Under the pieces are notes generated by a model. It saw only the letters and a program-made list of their open reading frames with translations. It searched no databases and was not told where the DNA came from. From Pelagihabitans sp963760375 (lineage in GTDB: Bacteria > Bacteroidota > Bacteroidia > Flavobacteriales > Flavobacteriaceae), in NCBI GenBank assembly GCA_963760375.1, contig CAVXCS010000005.1:1178001-1242000 (forward strand): a stretch of 64,000 nucleotides of DNA, given 5' to 3'. A program made the translations under genes and the position numbers. Below are positions 45,409-54,865 of this stretch, piece after piece. Numbering within the stretch: the stretch's first letter is position 1; each line of letters starts with the position of its first letter.

Positions 45409-46293
45409 TTATTCAAAAAGATTGGAAGAAAGATAACGATCGCCACGGTCACAGATAATGGAAACCACTACGCCGCTCTCAAGGCTTTCGACCACTCGCA
45501 GGGCCGCTACGGTGGCCCCACCGCTACTCATACCTGCAAAAATACCTTCTTCCTTGGCAAGGCGTTTGGCCATGTCCTGTGACTCTTGTTGGCTTACTTC
45601 CAAAACTCGATCGACCTTGCTGGCATCGAAAATTTTTGGGAGGTATTCGATGGGCCATTTTCTGATTCCAGGGATACTTGAGCCATCGGTGGGCTGTACC
45701 CCAATAATTTGTATTTGCCCATGCTGCCCCTTCAAAAAGGTGGAGGTGCCCATAATGGTGCCCGTAGTGCCCATGGAGGACACAAAATGGGTTACTTTCC
45801 CATCGGTATCCCTCCAGATTTCCGGCCCTGTGGTTTGTAGATGGGCCTTCCAATTGTCATCATTGGCAAATTGGTTGATCATGATGAACCCTTCGTTCCT
45901 CACTTTTCCCTCCGCATAATCACGAGCGCCCTCAATGCCCACATCAGATGGGGTCAAGGTTACTTTAGCGCCATAGGCCTTCATGGTCTGAACCCTTTCC
46001 TTGGTACTGTTTTCAGGCATCACCAGTTCAATACTCAATCCGTAAATGCCTGCGATCATCGCAAGGGCAATACCCGTGTTGCCACTTGTTGCCTCGATCA
46101 ATTTCGAGTTTTTGTCAAAATCGCCACGTTCGAGTCCGCTTCTGATCATGTTCAAAGCGGCGCGATCTTTTACGCTACCCCCCGGATTATGCCCTTCCAA
46201 CTTAAAATAAAGCTTTACATTCCGATTTTGGTTCAAGACGCGCGACTCAACCAAAGGGGTGTTGCCAATGAGGTCCAATAACTTAAACGACAT
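45409..46293 (-). CDS. cysM: O-acetylserine sulfhydrylase B (cysteine synthase)
   Basis: 294 aa PLP enzyme making cysteine from O-acetylserine and sulfide (or thiosulfate). LIGNTPLVESRV at the N-terminus, PLP lysine in GGSVKDRAALNMI, substrate loop ATSGNTGIALAM, phosphate loop VSSMGTTGTIMG, and GIFAGMSSGGATVAAL near the end. Starts inside the 3' end of cysE (11-bp overlap), so translation is coupled. Assignment to CysM rather than CysK rests on overall similarity and is less certain. Confidence 0.92.
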   Translation of the reverse strand: MSFKLLDLIGNTPLVESRVLNQNRNVKLYFKLEGHNPGGSVKDRAALNMIRSGLERGDFDKNSKLIEATSGNTGIALAMIAGIYGLSIELVMPENSTKERVQTMKAYGAKVTLTPSDVGIEGARDYAEGKVRNEGFIMINQFANDDNWKAHLQTTGPEIWRDTDGKVTHFVSSMGTTGTIMGTSTFLKGQHGQIQIIGVQPTDGSSIPGIRKWPIEYLPKIFDASKVDRVLEVSQQESQDMAKRLAKEEGIFAGMSSGGATVAALRVVESLESGVVVSIICDRGDRYLSSNLFE

Positions 46294-47077
46294 TGGGCTG
46301 GGTTTTAATTTTGATTTCCGGTGTGTGGAAAACGGTAGAATTGGCAGGGACCGATGCGGTAATCCAAGCGTTGCCTCCGATCACGCTATTTTCTCCTATA
46401 ATCGTATCGCCACCCAGTATGGTAGCATTGGCATAAATGGTGACATTGTTTTCGATGGTCGGGTGTCTTTTGGTATTCTTAAGGTTCTTTGCCACATACA
46501 AAGCCCCCAAGGTGACGCCCTGGTATATTTTCACGTTATCTTTGATGACGGCCGTCTCCCCGATGACCACACCGGTGGCATGATCGATGAAAAAAGACTT
46601 GCCGATCTTTGCCCCTGGATTGATATCGACGCCCGTTTGCCTGTGGGCATATTCGGTCATCAACCTGGGCACCAATGGAAAACCTTTGATATAGAGCTCA
46701 TGGGCCAGTCGGTAAATGGCAATGGCATAAAAACCAGGGTATGCCATATATACTTCCTCCACGGAAAGTGAAGCGGGATCACAGCTGACAATGGCATCGG
46801 CATCGAGGTTCAGGCTTTCAAGGACCTGTGGTAATTTCACCACATAGTTTTCCCACACTTTTGAACAGGGCTTATCGGGTTCCCAGCAGGCAAGGTTCAC
46901 CAATTCATCAAATTGTTCTTCAAGTAAGTCGAGATTCCAGGCCACGGGGGTATCGCTATCAAATAAGGTGTAAAAGAGCCGATCGGTAAATAACTCAACC
47001 TTTTCCTTCAATTCATACCTCAGGTTGGGCTGTTTTTTGTGCTCGATGATCTTGTTGATGATGTCTTGTTTGTTCAT
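46283..47077 (-). CDS. cysE: Serine O-acetyltransferase
   Basis: 264 aa. Makes O-acetylserine from serine and acetyl-CoA, the substrate for CysM. N-terminal helical domain, then left-handed beta-helix hexapeptide repeats (VDINPGAKIGKSFFIDHATG, GETAVIKDNVKIYQGVTLGA, IYANATILGGDTIIGENSVI). Catalytic His/Asp lie in DHATG. I chose the ATG at 47077 (MNKQDIINKIIEHKKQPN); the longer frame from 47176 adds 33 unrelated residues. Forms an operon with cysM (overlap). Confidence 0.93.
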   Translation of the reverse strand: MNKQDIINKIIEHKKQPNLRYELKEKVELFTDRLFYTLFDSDTPVAWNLDLLEEQFDELVNLACWEPDKPCSKVWENYVVKLPQVLESLNLDADAIVSCDPASLSVEEVYMAYPGFYAIAIYRLAHELYIKGFPLVPRLMTEYAHRQTGVDINPGAKIGKSFFIDHATGVVIGETAVIKDNVKIYQGVTLGALYVAKNLKNTKRHPTIENNVTIYANATILGGDTIIGENSVIGGNAWITASVPANSTVFHTPEIKIKTQPNVV

Positions 47078-47187
47078 TGGCTGTTTTAACAAAGTCAAAT
47101 TTAGAAATAAATGCAAGAGTACTTTATTGCAAATGGTTAACTTTAGCTTAAAATATTCCTTTTTACGGGTATTCAAATCTTTGTCGC

Positions 47188-47865
47188 ATGTCTGAGGCCA
47201 TCATTACCAAAACCGTTTTCGATTTTCTTAGGGATTTGGAAATGAACAACAACCGTGAATGGTTTACCCAACATAAAAAACAGTTTAAGCAAGTGGAAGA
47301 ACAGGCCAAAAAAGTCTTTTCCGCCATTGCTGAAAAAATGAAGGTGCACGACGAGATCGAACGGTTGAAGTTTTTTAGAATTTATAGGGACGTGCGTTTC
47401 TCAAACGACAAGACGCCATATAAAATCAATTTATCCAGCTCCATGACCCGGGCAGGCGCAGAACGAAGAGGGGGCTACTATATGCACGTACAACCGGGCG
47501 GAAGTTTTATAGCGGCCGGTTTCTGGGATCCTTCCAAGGAAGACCTCTTGCGAATCAGAAAAGAATGGGAGCAAGAAGCCGAGGAACTGAGACAGATCAT
47601 GGCCGACAAAGAGTTCAAGGCCACATGGGGCGATTTGGTCGGTGATGGCGTCAAGACGGCCCCTAAGGGTTTTGACAAAACCCATCCCAATATCGATTTG
47701 ATCAAACGGAAGCAGTTCATTTTTGTGAAGAATTTTAGCGACAAAGAGGTTTTGACCGAAAATTTCCCTGATCAGGTGAATCTGGCGTTTAAAACCATTA
47801 GGCCCTATTTCGATTTGATGAGCAATGTATTGACCACCAACTTAAATGGGGAGTCTTTAATTTAA
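47188..47865 (+). CDS. DUF2461 (TIGR02453) family protein
   Basis: 225 aa. FDFLRDLEMNNNREWFTQHK is the family's start, and KFFRIYRDVRFSNDKTPYKI and GGYYMHVQPGGSFIAAGFWD are its conserved blocks. Cytoplasmic, function unknown. Divergent from cysE with a 110-bp gap. Intact. Confidence 0.88.
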   Translation: MSEAIITKTVFDFLRDLEMNNNREWFTQHKKQFKQVEEQAKKVFSAIAEKMKVHDEIERLKFFRIYRDVRFSNDKTPYKINLSSSMTRAGAERRGGYYMHVQPGGSFIAAGFWDPSKEDLLRIRKEWEQEAEELRQIMADKEFKATWGDLVGDGVKTAPKGFDKTHPNIDLIKRKQFIFVKNFSDKEVLTENFPDQVNLAFKTIRPYFDLMSNVLTTNLNGESLI

Positions 47866-47878
47866 AATTTTACCGAAA

Positions 47879-49576
47879 TCAATATCCCACGGCCTTACCT
47901 TCAGGGCTTGCAGTATCAGAAGCGCCTACGAATACCTGATTTACGGCATCATAAGTGATGCCCATTAAGAGGCCCAATCGATTCACTTCTTGAACCTTAT
48001 GTCCCATAGATTTTAACGCATCCCTGGTATCGGGTGACAATAGGTCTTTTTCATAATAAATCGTGTCGGGCAACCATTGATGATGGATCTTCATCGCTTC
48101 AATCGCCTTGTCGATAGGCATATCATAGCCCAATACATTGAGCACGGTTTGGAATACCGTATTGATTATCGTTCTGCCACCTGGACTTCCTATGACCAGA
48201 TAAGGCTTGCCGTCTTTGGAAACGATCGTTGGCGTCATACTCGAAAGCATTCGCTTTTCAGGGGCAATCAGGTTTGGTTTTGTACCGATCTGCCCGGTGC
48301 TCGTTGTTACTCCGGCAACGGGATTGAAGTCGCCCATTTCATTGTTAAAAATGAATCCCAGTTTTGATGAACCCATGCCAACACCATAAGATTCCTCCAA
48401 TGTATAGGTAAGCGATACCGCATTCCCCTCCTTGTCCATTACCGATAAATGTGTGGTATGGCTGCCTTCATATGCCTGCCCTAAGAGTGTGGAATCGCTG
48501 ACGGATGCCTTAAATGGATCGATTTGGTCGTACCGCAATTTGGCATGATCTTTTGACAAAAGCTTGGTCAATGGCATATCTTGATTAAAGTCCGGATCTC
48601 CCAGATAGGCGGCACGGTCGGCAAAGCCCCGCCGCATGACCTCAGTCACCAGATGCACATAGGCGGTAGAATTGAATTCAATGGTCTTCAGGTCTGCCAG
48701 TTCCATCAGGTTCATCATGGCGATCAAAGTGATGCCTCCAGAGCTGGGTGGCGGCATGCCATAAATGGTATAGTCTTTATAAGTGCCGGTGACGGGTATC
48801 CGTTCGACGGCCTCATATTTTTCCAGGTCCGTTTCGGTGATGATGCCGCCATTCTCTTTCATATACCGGGCAATTTCTTGGGCGACCGCCCCTTTATAAA
48901 AACCATCTTTGCCCCGGTCTCTTATCAATTCCAGCGTGGCACCGAGGGCCGGTTGTTTCCAGATTTCCCCAGGTTGTAAAGATTTGCCATCCGAATTTAA
49001 AAAGTAAGCCTTCATGAAGTCGGACGATCGATCATTATTATTGAGCCATTCTACATCGTGATAGATGCCCCAAGGAAAGGGAAAACCTTCTTTGGCCAGG
49101 TCAATTGCCGGTTGGAGTAGGGCAGTCCAGGGAAGTTTCCCATATTTTTGATGCGCCAGATACAATCCAGCAACTGTGCCCGGCACTCCCACCGATTTAA
49201 GACCTTTATGATCGGCATCGGCGCTAAGTGCACCATTCTTGTCCTGGAACATATTCTCATTGGCGGCCAAAGGCGCTTTCTCGCGAAAATCGATGGTGGT
49301 CGCGTTACCTGCCGCATCCATATAAACGATAAACCCGCCTCCGCCGATATTCCCGGCCGCTGGATAGGTCACCGACAAAGCAAAGGCGGTCGCAATACTG
49401 GCATCGATGGCGTTGCCTCCCTTTTTCAAGATATTTATACCTACCTCGGAGGCTAATGAATTATCGGAAACCACCATGCCATTTTTGGCATAGGTCTGTG
49501 AAAATACAAGCCCATATTGGAGCATTACCATGAGGAGTATGATAGGCTTAAGGGTATTGGTTGTAAATAGGGTCAT
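47879..49576 (-). CDS. ggt: Gamma-glutamyltransferase
   Basis: 565 aa from ATG 49576 (signal peptide LKPIILLMVMLQYGLVFSQ); the longer frame to 49666 lacks a signal at its N-terminus. N-terminal nucleophile hydrolase cleaved before the Thr of TTHLSVMDKEGNAVSLT. The substrate pocket has the NEMGDFNP stretch and the oxyanion/ligand motif SSMTPTIV; GSPGGRTIINT is the C-terminal signature. Periplasmic or secreted; breaks down glutathione and other gamma-glutamyl compounds, releasing glutamate and Cys-Gly, which fits the cysteine genes nearby. Confidence 0.93.
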   Translation of the reverse strand: MTLFTTNTLKPIILLMVMLQYGLVFSQTYAKNGMVVSDNSLASEVGINILKKGGNAIDASIATAFALSVTYPAAGNIGGGGFIVYMDAAGNATTIDFREKAPLAANENMFQDKNGALSADADHKGLKSVGVPGTVAGLYLAHQKYGKLPWTALLQPAIDLAKEGFPFPWGIYHDVEWLNNNDRSSDFMKAYFLNSDGKSLQPGEIWKQPALGATLELIRDRGKDGFYKGAVAQEIARYMKENGGIITETDLEKYEAVERIPVTGTYKDYTIYGMPPPSSGGITLIAMMNLMELADLKTIEFNSTAYVHLVTEVMRRGFADRAAYLGDPDFNQDMPLTKLLSKDHAKLRYDQIDPFKASVSDSTLLGQAYEGSHTTHLSVMDKEGNAVSLTYTLEESYGVGMGSSKLGFIFNNEMGDFNPVAGVTTSTGQIGTKPNLIAPEKRMLSSMTPTIVSKDGKPYLVIGSPGGRTIINTVFQTVLNVLGYDMPIDKAIEAMKIHHQWLPDTIYYEKDLLSPDTRDALKSMGHKVQEVNRLGLLMGITYDAVNQVFVGASDTASPEGKAVGY

Positions 49577-49711
49577 TGACGCATTTTTTAGAAGTGGTGG
49601 AAATGTTTGGTCAAAAATTGAAAAACAACGAAGCGAAAATAGCTTTATTCCATGTAAGGTCATCACTTCATTGAAAGAATAAATGCAGTTTACAGGAGTT
49701 TTGTTATCGCA

Positions 49712-50407
49712 TCATTCAATTCTCAATATAAAGCCACGTCCGTGGATATTATCTATTTTTATCGATTCATCTTTTTCAAGATGTTTCCGCAGATGCGAGA
49801 TAAAAACGTTGAGACTTTTACGGTTAAAATAGTCGTTTTTCCCCCAGATATTGATCAGGATATCCTTATGGCTGCACAGTTGGTTCTTTCGTTGTGCCAA
49901 ATAAACCAATAGGTCGTTTTCCCGGGCCGTCAATTGGACGGAGTGCCCATGGCAATCCAATTGCTGAAGGGTACTGTCAAACGTGTATTTTCCTATGGAA
50001 TAAGTTTTTGCTTTTTCCTTGTTCCGACCCGGTTCGGCCAAACGCAACAACAAAGCGTTGATCCGCACCACCAATTCTTCTTCGTCTATGGGTTTTTTGA
50101 GGTAGTCGACCGCGCCGAGCGAAAACCCCTTTAAAACATCTATTTTCATCGAACGTGCACTTAAAAAAAGAAAAGGCAGGTCATTTTTGGATTTTTGCAG
50201 CTGGGATGCCAATTCAAAGCCGTCCATGTCGGGCATCATTATGTCTAAAATAGCCAGATCGAAGGCATTTTCCTCCATTAATCGCAATGCTTCTTTTCCA
50301 TTTTTGGCCCAACTCATATCCAGGCCTTTCATACCTAGATATTCCTTGAGCAGATAGCCCAAGGCATTGTCATCTTCAACCAGTATGATTTTATATTTCT
50401 TTTCCAT
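49712..50407 (-). CDS. OmpR-family response regulator
   Basis: 231 aa. Receiver domain with phospho-acceptor Asp in LAILDIMMPDMDG and Lys in YLKKPI; C-terminal winged helix (LDCHGHSVQLTARENDLLVY, HKDILINIWGKNDYF). Forms a two-component pair with the overlapping histidine kinase gene (17-bp overlap), which is upstream. Similar pairs in Bacteroidota are called RprY/RprX-like. Targets unknown. Confidence 0.92.
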   Translation of the reverse strand: MEKKYKIILVEDDNALGYLLKEYLGMKGLDMSWAKNGKEALRLMEENAFDLAILDIMMPDMDGFELASQLQKSKNDLPFLFLSARSMKIDVLKGFSLGAVDYLKKPIDEEELVVRINALLLRLAEPGRNKEKAKTYSIGKYTFDSTLQQLDCHGHSVQLTARENDLLVYLAQRKNQLCSHKDILINIWGKNDYFNRKSLNVFISHLRKHLEKDESIKIDNIHGRGFILRIE

Positions 50408-51677
50408 GATCGCTTAAAGGAACGGAGAGGGTTACCGTGGTGCCTTGATCCAAAATACTTTCAATTGTTATTTTCCCGTGATGGCCTTCCACCACCCGTT
50501 TCGCATAGCTCAAGCCCAGTCCATATCCTTTTGTTTTATACAGATTGCCATTGGTTACCCTATAATATTTATTGAATACCTTGGGCAGATTTTTCTTGTC
50601 GATACCTATACCGTTGTCACTGATTATGATCTTTAATTTTTTCCCCTCCGTTTTGGCACTCAATTTAATGATCGGGGTTTCAGAATACTTCTTGGCATTG
50701 TCCAATATATTGTTGATTGCATTTTCCAAATGGTCTGCAGCTGTGTTGATATAGAATTCCCCAGTTTCCAACTCGCTGGAAAAATCAACATTTTCTATGG
50801 ATGACAAAACTTCGAACTCTTTGCAAATACGCGTCAAAATTGGCCTAAAATCGGTTCTGGTCAATACGAATACTCTTTTTCCCTGTTCCAAATTGCCGAT
50901 ATCCAAGACCTTATCGATATGATTTTTCAACCTTTCCGTTTCTTGACGGATCAAATCTACGACAGGTTTGTCCTGGGTAGTTACATGTTCTTCCAAAATT
51001 TTAGTAGCCAAGCCGATCGAAAAAACAGGGGTCTTTAATTCATGGGTAAGGTTATTGATGAATTCATTTGTAGTGGTGATCAAATTACGCTGCCAGTAAA
51101 AAGAACGAAGAATCCAGACGACTACAAGTATTATGGCCACAAAAAATATGAGACTTGGAATCGTGAGCCCATTTAGTTTGGAAAGGAAATAGGAATTCAT
51201 ATCCATGAATCGCAATTCCAAAATCAAGTCACGCTGCACCAAATCGGACAGATACCCTTCAAGTTCGACCGGATAGATCAAGCTTCCGTTTTCGCTGACT
51301 ATATTCGAAGGAGCACTTAAATAAGTGACCGAATCCTTTGAGAATAGGGCATAAGAAAAATCGGCATCGATACCGCTCAGCGCTAATTTATATTTGATGA
51401 AGTCTTTCAAGAAGAAATTTGAAGCTTCCCGAACGCTATCGATATCGACGGTAAAGTTCGTGGAATCGTTGGTCATGGCTGAACCCATCATAAACGTTAG
51501 CTTATTCACGCCCTCAAGTTCTTTCTTCAGGTCTTTGTTCACCAACTCAATTTTTTTGGCAAATTGAACCTTGGCCAAATTCAGACCCAATCTGAGATAC
51601 TGGTATTGTATCACGAACAGTCCGAATACGGAAATGACCAGAATGAGGATATAGATGGTTCTCTTTTTGAATAACAT
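50391..51677 (-). CDS. Sensor histidine kinase
   Basis: 428 aa. Two membrane helices (residues 7-25 and about 170-190) enclose a periplasmic sensor region (~30-165). HisKA box NLTHELKTPVFSIGLA, then the HATPase with N-box AINNILDNAKKYS, G1 ISDNGIGIDKK and G2 GYGLGLSYAKRVVEGH. Phosphorylates the regulator encoded downstream. Divergent from an outer-membrane protein gene, a plausible target. Confidence 0.92.
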   Translation of the reverse strand: MLFKKRTIYILILVISVFGLFVIQYQYLRLGLNLAKVQFAKKIELVNKDLKKELEGVNKLTFMMGSAMTNDSTNFTVDIDSVREASNFFLKDFIKYKLALSGIDADFSYALFSKDSVTYLSAPSNIVSENGSLIYPVELEGYLSDLVQRDLILELRFMDMNSYFLSKLNGLTIPSLIFFVAIILVVVWILRSFYWQRNLITTTNEFINNLTHELKTPVFSIGLATKILEEHVTTQDKPVVDLIRQETERLKNHIDKVLDIGNLEQGKRVFVLTRTDFRPILTRICKEFEVLSSIENVDFSSELETGEFYINTAADHLENAINNILDNAKKYSETPIIKLSAKTEGKKLKIIISDNGIGIDKKNLPKVFNKYYRVTNGNLYKTKGYGLGLSYAKRVVEGHHGKITIESILDQGTTVTLSVPLSDHGKEI

Positions 51678-51845
51678 GGCCCTAATGAACTAAAAATTAT
51701 TTAATGATAGGTGATTTTAGGGTTTTGTTTATCCAATTAACCTTTCCTTAATCTTTTTTGAAATCGCTTAGTTTCTAGATGTACCCAAAGCCTGTACTTT
51801 AGCCGTGAGTTAAGTTATTTTTGATTTATGTAATGAAATACCGGA

Positions 51846-51894
51846 TGTTGCAAGGCAACAACAGGGCCAACCGCCAAGGGTTGGCCCGTTGTTG
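51846..51894 (+). promoter_or_regulatory. Two overlapping hairpins in the leader of the next barrel gene
   Basis: Hairpin 1: TGTTGC-AAG-GCAACA (51846-51860). Hairpin 2: GGGCCAACC ... GGTTGGCCC (51864-51887 core) extended by AACAAC/GTTGTT to 51856-51894, about 16 bp with one bulge. Bases 51856-51860 belong to both, so they are mutually exclusive. Located 28 bp before the ATG at 51923; attenuator-like, or an RNA thermometer-type leader. Confidence 0.4.
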
Positions 51895-51922
51895 TTATAG
51901 AAACCAACCTTGATACCAAAAA

Positions 51923-53065
51923 ATGAACGCAAAACTATTCCCTTCCATTATCTTGATCCTTTTAATTGCTGCAGGTCGAATATATGCACAGGGTTGTGTG
52001 GCCATTCGCCATTTTTCGTCCTGTGTCGGTTCCAGTTTGGAAAGCAACCTGTTACGGCAAGGTGACGTTCAACTGGGCATGAACTATAGATATTTCAAGT
52101 CGTTTCGTCACTTCAGGGGCACCGAAGAGGAACCCGATCGGGTTGCCAACAATACAGAGGTCATCAACCACTCGCATGCTTGGGATTTTTTTCTTACCTA
52201 CGGCATAAGCGACCGATGGTATGCAAGTGCCACCTTGCCTACCGTGATCAATACCCGTTCTTCGCTTTATGAGCATGGACGTTTGGAACGCAACACCACC
52301 TTTTCCCGAGGACTGGCCGACATTCGTTTGGGGGTGGGGTTTTGGTTGCTACAGCCCGACCTTCATCCCAATGGCAATATCGCCCTGGGATTCGGGTTAA
52401 AACTACCTACCGGCAATTACAATGCAACGGATATTTTTTACAATGTTGGCCCCAATGGAGAACCGCAGGTTCGACCGGTCGACCAATCGATACAACCTGG
52501 TGACGGGGGCTTTGGGGTGACCTTGGATTTTCAGATATACCAAAAAATTGCGACCGATATCTTCGGCTATGGCAGTGGTTTTTACCTGTTTAACCCAAGA
52601 GAGACGAACGGTATCCGAACCTTTCGTGAGACCTTGAGCCCGATTCTACAGAACGAGGCTATTATGTCGGTACCCGATCAGTATTCCGTTAGGATGGGCT
52701 TGAGCTATAGTGCCTCCAGTCGGATTTCAACCTCTCTAGGGGCACGGTTCGATTGTGTGCCTGTGGAAGACCTTATCGGCGGAAGCAATGGATTTAGAAG
52801 GCCGGGGAATGTTCTATCGGTAGATCCAGGCATCGCCTTCATGTACGACAACCTCTCGTTGAACCTCAATATACCATTTGCGGTTCGCAGGGATCGGCCC
52901 CAAAGCGTCACCGATCTTCAAACCCAACTGGCTACGGGAGAACCCAGAAATGGAGATGCTGCTTTTGCCGACTATGTGATCAATTTTGCGGTCTCCTATC
53001 GATTGCCCAAAGGGAGGGTAAAAATAGATCCAATCGTACCTGAATCGGATATCAACAATAATTAA
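51923..53065 (+). CDS. Outer-membrane beta-barrel protein
   Basis: 380 aa with signal peptide (residues 1-22, ending IYAQ). The mature part starts CVAIRHFSSC and then has amphipathic strands typical of a barrel (VQLGMNYRYFKSFRHF, WDFFLTYGISDRWYASATLP, IALGFGLKLPTGNYNATDIF) ending with INFAVSYRLPKGRVKI. Resembles the "meta-pathway phenol"/transporter-like OMP group. Function unknown. Divergent from the histidine kinase, with unusual hairpins in its leader. Confidence 0.7.
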   Translation: MNAKLFPSIILILLIAAGRIYAQGCVAIRHFSSCVGSSLESNLLRQGDVQLGMNYRYFKSFRHFRGTEEEPDRVANNTEVINHSHAWDFFLTYGISDRWYASATLPTVINTRSSLYEHGRLERNTTFSRGLADIRLGVGFWLLQPDLHPNGNIALGFGLKLPTGNYNATDIFYNVGPNGEPQVRPVDQSIQPGDGGFGVTLDFQIYQKIATDIFGYGSGFYLFNPRETNGIRTFRETLSPILQNEAIMSVPDQYSVRMGLSYSASSRISTSLGARFDCVPVEDLIGGSNGFRRPGNVLSVDPGIAFMYDNLSLNLNIPFAVRRDRPQSVTDLQTQLATGEPRNGDAAFADYVINFAVSYRLPKGRVKIDPIVPESDINNN

Positions 53066-53125
53066 ATATTGTCTTATCCACTAAAATACTGGGCCAAATA
53101 GTTTTAAAGCAAGGTATGCCTTGAG

Positions 53126-53611
53126 CTATTCGCCATGATCTCCTTCCGGTTCAGGGACTTTTTCCTGTCCCTTGCTGTTCCATCTGATCACAAAAAAATT
53201 CAAGGTATCCTTCCCGGTATTGGTAAGTCCATGCATTTCCCATGGCTTTACATAAAGAAGATCTCCGGTATTTGCTACTATCGATTCGCCATTGAGACTC
53301 CAAACGCCATTGCCCTTTGTGACCAATAAAAATTCTTCCTCATAATGTCGATGCGCAGGATGTAGGGCTTCCCCCGGCATTACCTCGGTCAGTGCGGTGA
53401 ACATGCGCTCGGTGCCATGGGTACGTGTTTCAAAGTCGGTATAGATGTCCATAGTGCCCCACTTGCCATCGAGGTGTTTGGCCTTTGCCCTTTGGAATAT
53501 CGACGTTGCAATTGATGCATCATCCAAATCGGGTTCAGTTGTTGAAATCCCAAAATAATAGCCAATGCCCAGTAAGCAAAGTGCGCCTACTAATACGTAC
53601 AATAATTTCAT
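53126..53611 (-). CDS. Membrane-anchored cupin protein
   Basis: 161 aa from ATG 53611. N-terminal hydrophobic helix (LLYVLVGALCLLGIGYYFG) then a classical cupin: motif 1 HPAHRHYEEEFLLVTKGNG (His, His, Glu) and motif 2 PWEMHGLTNTGKDTLNFF (His). The metal ligands are intact, so it is likely a metalloenzyme or sensor in the periplasm. Start at 53635 would add eight residues. Function unknown. Confidence 0.78.
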   Translation of the reverse strand: MKLLYVLVGALCLLGIGYYFGISTTEPDLDDASIATSIFQRAKAKHLDGKWGTMDIYTDFETRTHGTERMFTALTEVMPGEALHPAHRHYEEEFLLVTKGNGVWSLNGESIVANTGDLLYVKPWEMHGLTNTGKDTLNFFVIRWNSKGQEKVPEPEGDHGE

Positions 53612-53727
53612 GGAGATTGATTTAATAATACCCAAAAGGTATTACAAAAAGTGGAACCGGCCATATCGAAGGATTGCGGTTAACATGGAAGACAGTGAAA
53701 AAAAAAGGAAAGTTTGATTCATCCAGA

Positions 53728-53868
53728 TCAATTCTGGGAACGAAGGTTGCGATAACCCCCTAAAATAGATTTCACCTTTGAGGCATAAAGACCATAGCCG
53801 ATCACCATTATTATTACTCCGGCAAAGCAGAGGTTGAGAATCAAAACGAGGTCGAGAAAGGTTGCCAT
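53728..53868 (-). CDS. 46-codon small membrane protein
   Basis: ATG 53868 to TGA 53728. One hydrophobic helix (FLDLVLILNLCFAGVIIMVI) followed by the basic tail YASKVKSILGGYRNLRSQN, giving an N-out/C-in one-pass topology. Composition is strongly coding-like, and the tail recalls short unnamed proteins in other flavobacteria, though I cannot check that here. Sits between the cupin gene and a promoter-poor gap. Confidence 0.55.
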   Translation of the reverse strand: MATFLDLVLILNLCFAGVIIMVIGYGLYASKVKSILGGYRNLRSQN

Positions 53869-54112
53869 AAAACGAATATAATGTCCTTAAAAACAAGCTT
53901 GAACCAAAAATAGGATATGGGTTTCTGTTCACCAATTAAAATGTATGTATGGTAAGAAAATTGGTATAAATGGTCGGATTGCTATTTTAGGGCAACCTTT
54001 CATCGGAGAAAATCGGTGAAAAGCGGTCCATTATGCAGTTAATTGATGCGTGAAAGGGGAGAACAATAAATACTTGGGCATCAAAGTGGGCCTCGAACTA
54101 CCCAAGGCGATG

Positions 54113-54526
54113 CTAATGCAATGCCACTGCAGGAGCTTCAAAGAGCTGTATTTGATCTTGCAACCTTTTGATGACCATGTTCATCATGCGCTTATTGAGC
54201 GCGGAGGAGTTGGCAATATAGGTTTGGTATTCTTCCACGGTGAACTGCCCGATAACGATTCCTTTGAGCGCATTTCGAAACTTGATGTCTTTCTGGATGG
54301 CGTTTTCAATAAAATCGATTCGTTTTTGAAGTATAAGCTCGTGAAAACTGTTTTTGTGTTTTACGATGTAGTTCGCAAAGGCAGCCAACAAAAGGTCGTT
54401 CTGCAATTTGATGATCGGTCGCAGGGTCGCATTTTGAAAGTGCTCATCACGGCTCATATTTTCGGTAAGTTTTGCGGAAGGGATAATGGGACGGATGGCC
54501 AAGAGATTTTGGGATCGATCGCTCAT
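54113..54526 (-). CDS. Conserved flavobacterial protein of unknown function
   Basis: 137 aa from ATG 54526 (SDRSQNLLAIRP); 54568 is a less likely start. All-helical: SAKLTENMSRDEHFQNATLR, KLQNDLLLAAFANYIVKHKN, FIENAIQKDIKFRNALKGIV, SSALNKRMMNMVIKRLQDQI. I recall close matches across Flavobacteriaceae, often mislabelled as glyoxalase, but no glyoxalase motif is visible. Cytoplasmic. Confidence 0.75.
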   Translation of the reverse strand: MSDRSQNLLAIRPIIPSAKLTENMSRDEHFQNATLRPIIKLQNDLLLAAFANYIVKHKNSFHELILQKRIDFIENAIQKDIKFRNALKGIVIGQFTVEEYQTYIANSSALNKRMMNMVIKRLQDQIQLFEAPAVALH

Positions 54527-54865
54527 AAGATTGGTTTTTATAAAGATAGGGAATAGGAGGCAGGGCAATTTTATGAACGCCGGGAGTTTTTAACGGGTTT
54601 ATGAACATTTGGATAAAGCATTTATCATACAAAGGATATCATCTTTACATCTAACCTCTTGGTGCTTTTCCTGCGCTCAGCGTATCAAATCAATTTTTGG
54701 TTTATTCTATTTAAGCAATAATTTGTGCGAAAAAATAGGATATTGACGCTTTTGAACATGGCAATTTTTAGGAACATCAAATAATGGCAAAATAGTGTGT
54801 TGTTTCTTCAAATAGTTCGCCTTGTTTCGTACATTGAAGGCTGAAAACCAATAAATAACCCCTTT
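54527..54865. other. Gap with no supported gene
   Basis: About 340 AT-rich bp; no ORF beyond chance, no hairpin of note. It must contain the promoter of the M20 gene but no clear TAnnTTTG pair is visible. Confidence 0.45.

Noticed and set aside
53642..53935. 97-codon minus-strand frame covering the small membrane-protein gene
   Set aside because: It overlaps the better 46-codon frame and lacks coding-like composition.
54050..54556. 168-codon plus-strand frame opposite the gene at 54113-54526
   Set aside because: The minus-strand product matches a conserved flavobacterial protein; the plus-strand frame is its shadow.
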